Assembly (NCBI GenBank): GCA_903894655.1
Contig: CAITQY010000565.1
Coordinates: forward strand, 1-9,600
Source: an uncultured Gemmatimonadota bacterium
Lineage (GTDB): Bacteria > Gemmatimonadota > Gemmatimonadetes > Gemmatimonadales > Gemmatimonadaceae
DNA length: 9,600 bases
Direction of reading: 5' to 3'
In this document: positions 1-6,038 of the stretch, piece after piece
How the letters are laid out: each line of letters begins with the position of its first letter
Position numbering within the stretch: the stretch's first letter is position 1
Made by a program: the position numbers and the translations under genes
The notes under the pieces: generated by a model
What the model saw: the letters and a program-made list of their open reading frames with translations, nothing else
Database searches by the model: none
What the model was told of the DNA's origin: nothing

Positions 1-15
1 CTTGGATACTGTGAC

Positions 16-31
16 CATAGTCATGACTATG
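16..31. promoter_or_regulatory. Perfect 16-bp palindrome, probable repressor operator
   Basis: CATAGTCATGACTATG is identical to its own reverse complement, with no central spacer. It covers the -10 hexamer and the predicted start point of the leftward promoter at 26-54, which is where a dimeric repressor would block initiation. Palindromes of this size are typical of TetR, PadR, MarR or BlaI-type regulators, but I cannot assign a family from the site alone. It may belong to an autoregulated regulator gene to the left. The symmetry is seen directly; binding is inferred. Confidence 0.5.
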
Positions 32-54
32 ACAATATCTCGAGAAAATGTCAA
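26..54 (-). promoter_or_regulatory. Leftward sigma70-type promoter for a gene beyond the left edge
   Basis: On the minus strand a perfect -35 hexamer TTGACA (plus positions 49-54) is followed by a 17-base spacer (32-48) and the -10-like hexamer CATAGT (26-31, 4 of 6 matches to TATAAT). The predicted transcript would start near base 19 and run left, out of the window. The patch is visibly AT-rich against GC-rich surroundings. A second, weaker pair (TTGTCA at 30-35, 18-base spacer, CAGTAT at 6-11) faces the same way. The spacer also contains an 8-bp palindrome, TCTCGAGA (38-45). The served gene is not visible, so the promoter call rests on the hexamers and spacing only. Confidence 0.5.
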
Positions 55-149
55 CACTCCACCTCGACTGTGCCACCCCCGCTGACCACCAGACCACCGG
101 CGGCCAGCAGGAATGCACGTCAAGAAATCGCTACCTCCGTCACCCAAGG
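53..149. other. Gap between the leftward promoter and the lipoprotein stop codon
   Basis: About 97 bases with no convincing gene. The minus-strand lipoprotein gene ends at 150 and transcription would continue left through this gap. I see GC-rich imperfect symmetry around 80-110 (CTG..CAG with interrupted CC/GG pairs) but no T-run, so no terminator is called. A readthrough transcript could therefore reach the gene to the left. Confidence 0.4.
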
Positions 150-2894
150 TCAGGGCAGCGAACCACCCGTGCGCTGGAAGTTGATCGGCGCGCGCGAGAA
201 CGTGGCGCAGGGGATCGTAGCGCTGCGAATGGAGTGCCCGGCGGTTTCACTGTCGTCTGCCCAGAACACCGACTTCCGCCCGGCCACACAGGCTGACTGC
301 GGCGCAAAGGCGAAGCCTTCGTTGTTGATGTTCGGCAGCGTGGAGGGACGGGCATAGCGCCGCGGGGCGAGAAAGCGTCCGCGGGTGAGCGAGCCGACGC
401 TGACGTCGAGTTGCAGCACACCCGTGGTGTTACCGCAGCTATCATCGCACGTGGCCCACAGGTAGCCGGTGTCGCGATCGTACTCCATACCCATGACGCC
501 GGGGAAGCCGGTCACGATCGTCGCCACGCGCGTGGCGCTGCTCGTGGCATGGTTCAGCGCGTAGGCGTAGATGATGCCGTTGGCCTCGACCCCCACGAAG
601 AAGATGCCGGTGCCGTGACTCGCATAGTCGGCCGGCGCGTAGGAGCGCCCCTTCGATTCGTCGTAGAAACCGTTCGCCACCAGCATGCTGTCCGGAATCC
701 AGGTGATCGCTTCGATACCGAGGTTGGCACCGACGGCTGGCAGGTCGGCCGTGAGGTTCCATTCGTGCGTTGCCGTGAGGGTGCTGCCCGCGGCGGACGC
801 GTCGAAGCGCAGAATGCTGTTCCGGCTCACCGAGTTCGCACTGTTGTTCCGCTCGGACGCCACGTACACGCCGCCGCTCGACGCCCCCGCGACCATCGTG
901 ATCCCCTCGGCGTCGGGCTCCCCGAGTCCGTCCGGAAAGCGCAGCAGCTTGCCCGCGCTCCAGCCGTTCGTGGCATCAGGCGTCCAGATCCCGCCACTAA
1001 ACACCAGGCGGAAGATCGAGCCCGGTCCGTTGCGTGCGGCCCAGAGCACGGCGGGCTGACCGCTGCCGGCCGCCTCGTAGGTCAGACCGCTCAGATTGCC
1101 ACCGAACACCGCCGTACCGTCCACGGTCTGCACGTCATCACTGCCGGGCCACGGCGAGGTGCTCGGCCCCGTCACCGGCGTACAGCTGTTCGCCGCGCCC
1201 TTGGTTGACGTCGTCGCGTCGGCGAAGTCGCCGGTGCCGTTCGGGCAGCGGCTGTACGTGACCGTTGCATGCGCCGTCCAGGTGTACGCATCGAGCAGCG
1301 TGCCGTTGGCGTCGTAGATGCGCGCCGCGTCTCCCGCGCCAAGCCCGAAGCCGAGCACATCTTCCTCGATCACGTAGTACCCGCCCGGCGCGATCGTCGC
1401 GCCAGCCGGCAAGCGCGTCGTGCGCGTGTCGTCGTTGTCCTTCACGAGGAAGTTCGACAGCTCCACCACGGTGGTACCGGCGTTGTACAACTCAATCCAA
1501 TCGCCCGGCGTGCCACCGTTCGATTCCACTTCGTTGATGCGAATGGCCGACCGGCAATCATTCACCGCGGCCTTCGTCGCGAACGCCGTCGTGGAGAAGG
1601 GGCCGGTTCCATCGGGGCAACGTCCGTACGTGGTCGTGGCATGCGCCGTCCACGTGTACGAGTCCACCAGCGCACCCGATGGCTCAAACAGTCGCGCGGC
1701 GTCGGCCGCTCCGAGCCCGAAACCAAGCTGGGCTTCCTCGATCACCAGAAATCCGCCAGCGGCGATGGTCGTGCCGGCGGGGAATGTCGTAGTGCGCGTG
1801 TCGTCGTTGTCCTTCACCACGAACCCCGAAAGATTCACGACGGTCGTCCCGCGGTTGTACAACTCGATCCAATCGCCCGGCACGCCACCATTCGACTCGA
1901 CTTCATTCACGACTACCAGCACGCGGCAGTCGTTCGCGGCGCCCTTGGTGGACTCCGCCGTGGTGACGAACACACCCGTTGGCGTCGGGCAGCGACCGTA
2001 CGTCGTGGCGGCGTGCGCGGTCCATGCGTAGCTGTCCACCAACACCCCGAACGGGGTGAACAGCCGTGCTTCGTCCGCCGCGCCCAGCCCGAAACCGAAG
2101 GCCGCTTCCTCCACGACGTAGTACCCGCCAGCCGGAATCACAGTACCGGTCGGAAAGGCGAAGGTCCGCGTGTTGTCGTTGTCCTTGAAGCTCCAACCAG
2201 AAATGTCGACCGCGGCGGCCGTAGGATTGTAGAGCTCCGTCCAATCGCCGGGCGTGCCCCCGTTCGATTCAACTTCGCTGATGCGAAGCGCCGGCGGTGC
2301 CGTCACCGTGATGGTGCGCTGCGCAGCGATGGTGCCAACCGACGCCGTCAGCGTCGACGTGCCAGGCGCGATGGCGCGCACACTACCGAGGCTGTCCACG
2401 GTGGCAACGGTAGGCGATGAACTCGCCCACGTTACCCGACCGCTCGCCAGCGGGCGACTGAGTTGATCGAGTCCGTTCGCCGTGGCGGCCGCCGTTTGTC
2501 CCTGCGTCAGCGTGAGCGAGGGGATCGTCACGGTGAGCGACGTCAGCGTCGCGCCCACCACCGTGATCGGCAGCTGACTGGTGAGTCCACCCGACGTCGC
2601 GACGATCGAGACCGTTCCGGGGGCCACGCCGGTCAGCATCCCGCTCGCCGAGACTGTTGCGATCGACGTGGCCGTCGAACGCCATTCGATGGTCGCCGGA
2701 GGCATGCTGACACCGAACTGATCGATCGGCAACGGCGTCACCGCGACCGTTTGCCCGGTCACCACCGTCGTAGAGGGAACCGACAGCGTCAGCTGCGTCA
2801 GCTGCGGCGGGTCACTGGCATCGGTGCAGGCAGCAACGCCGAGTGTGACCATCAGCGGCGCAAGGACGCGACGGATACGATGCAGAACGGACAT
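150..2894 (-). CDS. Surface lipoprotein: two Big2-type Ig domains, three lamin-tail domains, C-terminal beta-propeller-like domain
   Basis: 914-residue exported lipoprotein. A signal peptide with twin arginines (residues 8-9) ends in a lipobox-like VAAC (Cys23). Two Ig-like Big2-type repeats follow (about 33-112 and 116-198; SIATVSASGMLTGVAPGT and TVATVDSLGSVRAIAPGT are the typical signatures). Three lamin-tail domains begin at about 203, 327 and 451, each with EVESNGG.PGDW.ELYN, KDNDxTRT and GFGLGA blocks and a Cys pair (302/323, 426/447, 550/571). Residues 590-900 resemble the SdiA-regulated or phytase-like propeller families (SGLTYE 602, DAEGIT 661, GIEAIT 726, NNEGFAFAP 857). The ATG at 2894 was preferred over an in-frame TTG at 2939 because it puts a short charged n-region before the hydrophobic core. 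No Shine-Dalgarno is visible. The role is unknown: adhesion or binding plus a hydrolase or lectin-like propeller is plausible. The domain calls are by eye. Confidence 0.85.
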   Translation of the reverse strand: MSVLHRIRRVLAPLMVTLGVAACTDASDPPQLTQLTLSVPSTTVVTGQTVAVTPLPIDQFGVSMPPATIEWRSTATSIATVSASGMLTGVAPGTVSIVATSGGLTSQLPITVVGATLTSLTVTIPSLTLTQGQTAAATANGLDQLSRPLASGRVTWASSSPTVATVDSLGSVRAIAPGTSTLTASVGTIAAQRTITVTAPPALRISEVESNGGTPGDWTELYNPTAAAVDISGWSFKDNDNTRTFAFPTGTVIPAGGYYVVEEAAFGFGLGAADEARLFTPFGVLVDSYAWTAHAATTYGRCPTPTGVFVTTAESTKGAANDCRVLVVVNEVESNGGVPGDWIELYNRGTTVVNLSGFVVKDNDDTRTTTFPAGTTIAAGGFLVIEEAQLGFGLGAADAARLFEPSGALVDSYTWTAHATTTYGRCPDGTGPFSTTAFATKAAVNDCRSAIRINEVESNGGTPGDWIELYNAGTTVVELSNFLVKDNDDTRTTRLPAGATIAPGGYYVIEEDVLGFGLGAGDAARIYDANGTLLDAYTWTAHATVTYSRCPNGTGDFADATTSTKGAANSCTPVTGPSTSPWPGSDDVQTVDGTAVFGGNLSGLTYEAAGSGQPAVLWAARNGPGSIFRLVFSGGIWTPDATNGWSAGKLLRFPDGLGEPDAEGITMVAGASSGGVYVASERNNSANSVSRNSILRFDASAAGSTLTATHEWNLTADLPAVGANLGIEAITWIPDSMLVANGFYDESKGRSYAPADYASHGTGIFFVGVEANGIIYAYALNHATSSATRVATIVTGFPGVMGMEYDRDTGYLWATCDDSCGNTTGVLQLDVSVGSLTRGRFLAPRRYARPSTLPNINNEGFAFAPQSACVAGRKSVFWADDSETAGHSIRSATIPCATFSRAPINFQRTGGSLP
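1164..2279 (-). repeat. Three tandem 372-bp coding repeats (lamin-tail domains)
   Basis: The three lamin-tail units of the large lipoprotein recur at exactly 372 bp (124 codons): roughly 1908-2279, 1536-1907 and 1164-1535. The match is strongest in short blocks; for example, the GTCGTTGTCC segment sits at matching positions in all three copies. Outside those blocks the DNA differs, often at codon third positions, while the protein motifs are kept. This points to an old internal duplication held by selection on the protein rather than a recently expanded or recombining array. Confidence 0.8.
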
Positions 2895-3029
2895 GGAGGT
2901 GGGCTCGAAGAGGGAATTGGACAAAGTTTTGGTAAACAAGCGACAGCAGCGTCACCGGCTCCCCCGCGTCGTTGTCACGAACCCGTAACCGCCGCGCGGG
3001 CGCGCGACCTGCGTGGCACTTTTGATTTC
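2895..3029. promoter_or_regulatory. Divergent intergenic region between the lipoprotein and PHP hydrolase genes
   Basis: These 135 bases separate two divergently transcribed genes, so promoters for both should lie here. The stretch around 2915-2940 is AT-rich relative to its surroundings, but I find no pair of -35/-10 hexamers with good match and spacing on either strand, and no clear Shine-Dalgarno before either start codon. Shared control of the two genes is possible from the geometry only. Confidence 0.3.
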
Positions 3030-4070
3030 ATGATTCCCTTTCCTCTACCGCGCGCGATCGCGTTGGCCCTCGTGCTGTCCGGACTGGCCACCACACTCGG
3101 CGCCCAGCCCGCGCGCTTCCTGGTACCCGACACCGTGCCGGGCGCCCGCTGGCTCAAAGGCAACACGCACACCCACACCACCAACTCCGACGGCGACACT
3201 GGGCCCCAAGAGGTCGCGCGCTGGTACAAGAGCCGGAAGTACGATTTTCTGGTGCTCTCCGATCACAACGTCTTCACCGATCCGGCCACGCTGGCGTCGT
3301 TGATGGACTCGACGTTTCTGTTGATTCCGGGCGAAGAGGTCACGACCGGCTTTCAGAAGGCGGCGGTCCACGTGAACGCGTTGGGCATCACCCGCGTCAT
3401 CGCCGCGCCGCGCGAAAGCACGCTGCTGGGCACCGTCCAGAAGACGGTCGACGCCATTCGCGCCGAACGCGCCGTGCCGCACATCAATCATCCGAATTTT
3501 CTCTGGAGCATCGACACGGCCACGCTCTTTCGCGTGAAGAACGACCGGCTGCTCGAGATCTTCAACGGGCATCCCACCGTGCACAACGTCGGCGGCGGCG
3601 ACTGGCCGGGCATGGAAGACGCTTGGGACGCGCTCCTTACGCGCGGCAAGAAGATCTACGGCATCGCCGTGGACGACGCGCATCACTTCCAGGGCGAGTT
3701 CGCCAAGGCGCGCGCCAACCCGGGCCGCGGGTGGGTCGTAGTGCGGGCGCGCTCGCGCGACGCGCGGGAGATCGTCACCGCGCTCGACGAGGGCCACTTT
3801 TATGCCAGCACGGGCCCGGTGGTCGCCGAGATCGCCGTAACACCAACCGCCGTCTCGCTCACGATTACGCGGACCGGTGACTTCAAGTACACCACGCAAT
3901 TCGTCGGCGCCAACGGCAAGCTCCTCGCCACCGACCATTCGCTCACGCCGTCCTATCGCCTCCGTGGCACCGAGACGTACGTGCGCGCCCGCGTGGTCGA
4001 TTCCAGCGGCGCCACCGCCTGGATCCAGCCGGTCTTTACCACCCGCTATCGGGAACGCGCCGCGCCATAA
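3030..4070 (+). CDS. Secreted PHP-domain metallohydrolase, CehA/McbA type
   Basis: 346-residue exported protein of the PHP metal-dependent hydrolase superfamily, closest by motif to the CehA/McbA group. A Sec signal peptide (hydrophobic 9-24) probably ends at LGA|QP (25/26). Likely metal ligands appear in PHP order: GNTHTHT (His47, His49), DGD (54-56), LVLSDHN (Asp78, His79), GEE (Glu102/103), His114, HINHP (His151, His154), then AVDDAHH (Asp215, Asp216, His218, His219). All expected motifs are present, so it should be catalytically intact. Residues 262-340 look like a small beta-sandwich tail. Family members act on phosphoesters, carbamates or other substrates; the actual substrate cannot be read here. 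The ATG at 3030 was chosen because the signal peptide starts there; the open frame upstream lies in DNA antisense to the neighbouring gene. It is divergent from the large lipoprotein gene and followed in the same direction by a gene 174 bp away. Confidence 0.88.
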   Translation: MIPFPLPRAIALALVLSGLATTLGAQPARFLVPDTVPGARWLKGNTHTHTTNSDGDTGPQEVARWYKSRKYDFLVLSDHNVFTDPATLASLMDSTFLLIPGEEVTTGFQKAAVHVNALGITRVIAAPRESTLLGTVQKTVDAIRAERAVPHINHPNFLWSIDTATLFRVKNDRLLEIFNGHPTVHNVGGGDWPGMEDAWDALLTRGKKIYGIAVDDAHHFQGEFAKARANPGRGWVVVRARSRDAREIVTALDEGHFYASTGPVVAEIAVTPTAVSLTITRTGDFKYTTQFVGANGKLLATDHSLTPSYRLRGTETYVRARVVDSSGATAWIQPVFTTRYRERAAP

Positions 4071-4116
4071 ATCCGCATTCGCCCCAGCCCTCTCACGCGG
4101 CAGCCCGCGCGCGAGG

Positions 4117-4138
4117 GCGACGCCACCGCTGGTGTCGC
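4117..4138 (+). terminator. GC-rich hairpin downstream of the PHP hydrolase gene, no U-tract
   Basis: GCGACGCCA and TGGTGTCGC form a 9-bp stem (one G-U pair) around a CCGC loop, 47 bases after the hydrolase stop codon. No T-run follows, so it is not a canonical intrinsic terminator. It could be a transcript-end or stability structure, or chance in GC-rich DNA. Confidence 0.3.
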
Positions 4139-4142
4139 GGCG

Positions 4143-4184
4143 GTTCCTCACCGGCGGGTCCTCACCGGCGGGTCCTCACCGGCA
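4143..4184. repeat. Three tandem 14-bp direct repeats
   Basis: GGTCCTCACCGGCG occurs at 4157-4170, with near-identical copies directly before (4143-4156, one mismatch) and after (4171-4184, last base differs). The array lies between the PHP hydrolase gene and the next gene, about 60 bases upstream of that gene's ATG. It could be a small slippage-generated array or a set of regulator half-sites in helical phase offset (14 bp). No function is evident. Confidence 0.75.
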
Positions 4185-4232
4185 GAACGGGTGGCGGACG
4201 TGTCCGGGTGGCGAGGCCCCTCGGGGGAACGC

Positions 4233-4244
4233 TACATTCGCGCC
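4233..4244 (+). promoter_or_regulatory. Possible leaderless-type -10 directly upstream of the ATG at 4245
   Basis: TACATT (4233-4238, 4 of 6 matches to TATAAT) ends six bases before the ATG, so transcription from it would begin at or near the start codon. There is no Shine-Dalgarno at a usable distance (the only G-run, near 4222-4227, is too far), which agrees with a leaderless start. No convincing -35 is seen, so this is tentative. Confidence 0.3.
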
Positions 4245-5921
4245 ATGCGCTCTTTTCTAATTGGTGTGTGTGGTGTTGCGATGGTTGTCGCCGCCGCGAG
4301 TATCGAGCAAACATCGCAGGGACGCCGTGCGCCCGCGCGACTCGTCACCGCGTTCGACGGGTTGGGAGCCGGGTTTGCCGGACCGCACGGTACGGCGACG
4401 CTGCGGAATCCGTCGGACAACAGTCTGGCCGTGGGGCGCGACCACATCGTGCAGACCGTCAACAGTCGCATGGCCATCTTCACCAAGCGCGGTGCGCTGT
4501 TTGATAGCACCGGTCGGGTGTTGTATGGCCCGGTGCCCACCAACAACGTGTTCCGCGGCTTTGGTGGCGCGTGCGAGTTCCGCAACAGCGGCGATGCCGT
4601 GGTGCGCTACGACCAGTTGGCCGAGCGGTGGCTGATCGTGATGCCGATCTTCACGCGCGGACCGCGTCGGCCGAATGAACCGCGCGCGCCTCGTGGTGGT
4701 GAGCCGGCGTCGTTGAGCATGATCGGTAAGGAAGGGCAGCCGGGTGCGGCGGTGCGGCTGTATGAGCCGCCGGCGGTTGCGGCACCCGTTGCGGCACCCG
4801 TTGCGGCACCCGTTGCGGCACCCGTTGCGGCGGCCACACGGCCCGCCGCTGCACCAGCGGCGACGCCGCCTCCGGCCACCCCACCGGACAGCGGGTCCTA
4901 CGCGATGTGCTACGCGATCAGCACCGGCCCCGATCCGTTTGGCCCGTACTATCGCTACGAGTTCGTGCGGCCGCTCTTCCCTGACTATCCACGGCCGGCC
5001 GTGTGGCCTGATGGCTACTACGTGCCCACCAGCACGGGCGACGACGTGATCGAGAAGCACGCGTGCGTGGTGGATCGCGCGCGCATGCTCACTGGTGAAA
5101 GCGCCACCGAGCAGTGCGTGGTGGTGGATGGCGTGAACTTTCTCAACAACGTGGACCTCGATGGACAACAGCGGCCACCGGCGGGCGCACCAAACATCAT
5201 GCTCGCCGCCGGTGGCTCGCAGCTCAATAAGATCATGGGCGACGACGGCATCTATGCGTGGTCGTATCACGTGGACTGGACCGACCCGACCAAGACGACA
5301 CTGGCTGGTCCCGTAAAGATTCCCGTCGCGCCGTATCACTATCTCTGCGACGGACAGCTCACCAATTGCGTGCCGCAACCGGGTGTCGAGCGCAAGCTCG
5401 ATGCCCAAGGCGATAAGCTGATGGCACGCGTGGTGTATCGGCGCATCGGTAACCGCGAGTCGATCGTGGCAGTGCACTCGGTGAATTCCCAAGCGGGCGG
5501 CGGCGGGGTGCGCTGGTATGAACTGCGGCTCGATGCGCGCGATCCATCGCGGACACTGCGGCTGCATCAGCAGGGCACCTACGCACCCGACAGCTTTTTT
5601 CGCTGGATGGCCAGCCCGGCCATGGATGCGCGCGGCAACATCGGCATCGGTTATTCATTTGGCGGGACCCCAAACTTCGCTGGACAGCGCTTTGCCGGAC
5701 GGCTCCCGTCCGACCCGCTCGGCCAACTCACGCTGCGTGAACGAGTGCTGGTGAACGGTGAAGCGTCGCAACAATCCACCCTTCGCTGGGAAGACTATAC
5801 GCAGACTGCTGTCGATCCGGTGGATGATTGCACGATCTGGTACGTGGGAGACTATCTCCGGAAGGAGGCGACGGCGTATTCGTCGCGTATTGGCGCGTTC
5901 AGGATGCCCGGATGCACGTGA
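4245..5921 (+). CDS. Exported conserved protein of unknown function with Pro/Ala linker
   Basis: 558-residue protein with an N-terminal signal segment (hydrophobic 4-19). I recognise the overall pattern as an uncharacterised exported family of Acidobacteriota and Gemmatimonadota-like genomes, but know no function. Notable blocks are DNSLAVG (58-64), NSRMAIFTK (73-81), VRYDQLAERWLIVMPIF (120-136), YPRPAVWPDGYY (248-259), APYHYLCDGQLTNCVPQPG (362-380), GNIGIGYSFGG (464-474), TLRWEDYTQTAVDP (512-525) and DDCTIWYVGDYL (527-538). The mix of repeated aromatic and Gly/Asp turns suggests a beta-propeller. Eight cysteines outside the signal could form disulfides. Residues 137-217 are a low-complexity, Pro/Ala-rich insert containing VAAP repeats. 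The ATG at 4245 was preferred over 4191 because it begins the signal peptide. It could be co-transcribed with the hydrolase, but the 174-bp gap argues for its own promoter. Confidence 0.8.
   Translation: MRSFLIGVCGVAMVVAAASIEQTSQGRRAPARLVTAFDGLGAGFAGPHGTATLRNPSDNSLAVGRDHIVQTVNSRMAIFTKRGALFDSTGRVLYGPVPTNNVFRGFGGACEFRNSGDAVVRYDQLAERWLIVMPIFTRGPRRPNEPRAPRGGEPASLSMIGKEGQPGAAVRLYEPPAVAAPVAAPVAAPVAAPVAAATRPAAAPAATPPPATPPDSGSYAMCYAISTGPDPFGPYYRYEFVRPLFPDYPRPAVWPDGYYVPTSTGDDVIEKHACVVDRARMLTGESATEQCVVVDGVNFLNNVDLDGQQRPPAGAPNIMLAAGGSQLNKIMGDDGIYAWSYHVDWTDPTKTTLAGPVKIPVAPYHYLCDGQLTNCVPQPGVERKLDAQGDKLMARVVYRRIGNRESIVAVHSVNSQAGGGGVRWYELRLDARDPSRTLRLHQQGTYAPDSFFRWMASPAMDARGNIGIGYSFGGTPNFAGQRFAGRLPSDPLGQLTLRERVLVNGEASQQSTLRWEDYTQTAVDPVDDCTIWYVGDYLRKEATAYSSRIGAFRMPGCT
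4776..4831 (+). repeat. In-frame 12-bp tandem repeat encoding VAAP
   Basis: GTTGCGGCACCC is repeated four times exactly (4776-4823), followed by a partial fifth unit (4824-4831). It encodes Val-Ala-Ala-Pro units (residues 178-196) in a flexible linker. Because the unit is a multiple of three, gain or loss of copies keeps the reading frame. Exact identity at the DNA level suggests recent slippage. Confidence 0.9.
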
Positions 5922-5976
5922 GTGCTTGAGCGACGCCGTCGGGGACACCAACGCACCACGTGACAGATCAGCACGA

Positions 5977-6012
5977 AAAGGCCGGGCCCCGATGCATCGG
6001 AACCCGGCCTTT
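5977..6012. terminator. Bidirectional intrinsic terminator between convergent genes
   Basis: AAAGGCCGGG (5977-5986) pairs perfectly with CCCGGCCTTT (6003-6012); inside lies a second self-complementary segment CCGATGCATCGG (5989-6000) that extends the hairpin beyond a CC/AA mismatch. On the plus strand the stem ends in TTTCT; on the minus strand it ends in TTTTCG. It sits in the 117-bp gap between two converging genes, after stops at 5921 and 6039, and so can end both transcripts. Confidence 0.85.
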
Positions 6013-6038
6013 CTGCAACACACCGTGTACCGATCGGC

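Noticed and set aside
1269..2420. Plus-strand open frame (383 codons) opposite the lamin-tail repeats
   Set aside because: Its apparent internal repeats (RVVVVLH-like) are just the antisense reading of the lamin-tail repeats on the minus strand.
2895..2939. TTG start at 2939 for the large lipoprotein
   Set aside because: It would add 15 residues ahead of a complete lipoprotein signal; the ATG at 2894 is simpler, though no Shine-Dalgarno decides it.
2463..3029. N-terminal extension of the PHP hydrolase by 189 codons
   Set aside because: The extension overlaps the divergent lipoprotein gene, is Arg-rich and domainless, and would bury the signal peptide that starts at 3030.
3045..4151. Long minus-strand open frame (368 codons) opposite the PHP hydrolase gene
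   Set aside because: The plus strand carries a complete signal peptide and PHP motifs; the antisense product is Arg/Gly/Ala/Val-rich with no recognisable domain, as expected from high-GC shadow frames.
4143..4184. Possible CRISPR array from the short direct repeats (also 4776-4831)
   Set aside because: Units are 12-14 bp and directly abut with no spacers, and no cas genes are present.
4191..4244. ATG at 4191 as the start of the exported unknown protein
   Set aside because: It adds 18 hydrophilic residues before the signal segment; the ATG at 4245 begins directly at the charged and hydrophobic signal.
4269..4271. Cys9 of the exported unknown protein as a lipobox cysteine
   Set aside because: It lies too close to the N-terminus and inside the hydrophobic segment, with no room for a complete lipoprotein signal.
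4257..5567. Long minus-strand open frame (436 codons) opposite the exported unknown gene
   Set aside because: Its product is His/Arg-rich with no domain and includes a reversed reading of the 12-bp repeat; the plus frame has the conserved motifs and a terminator.
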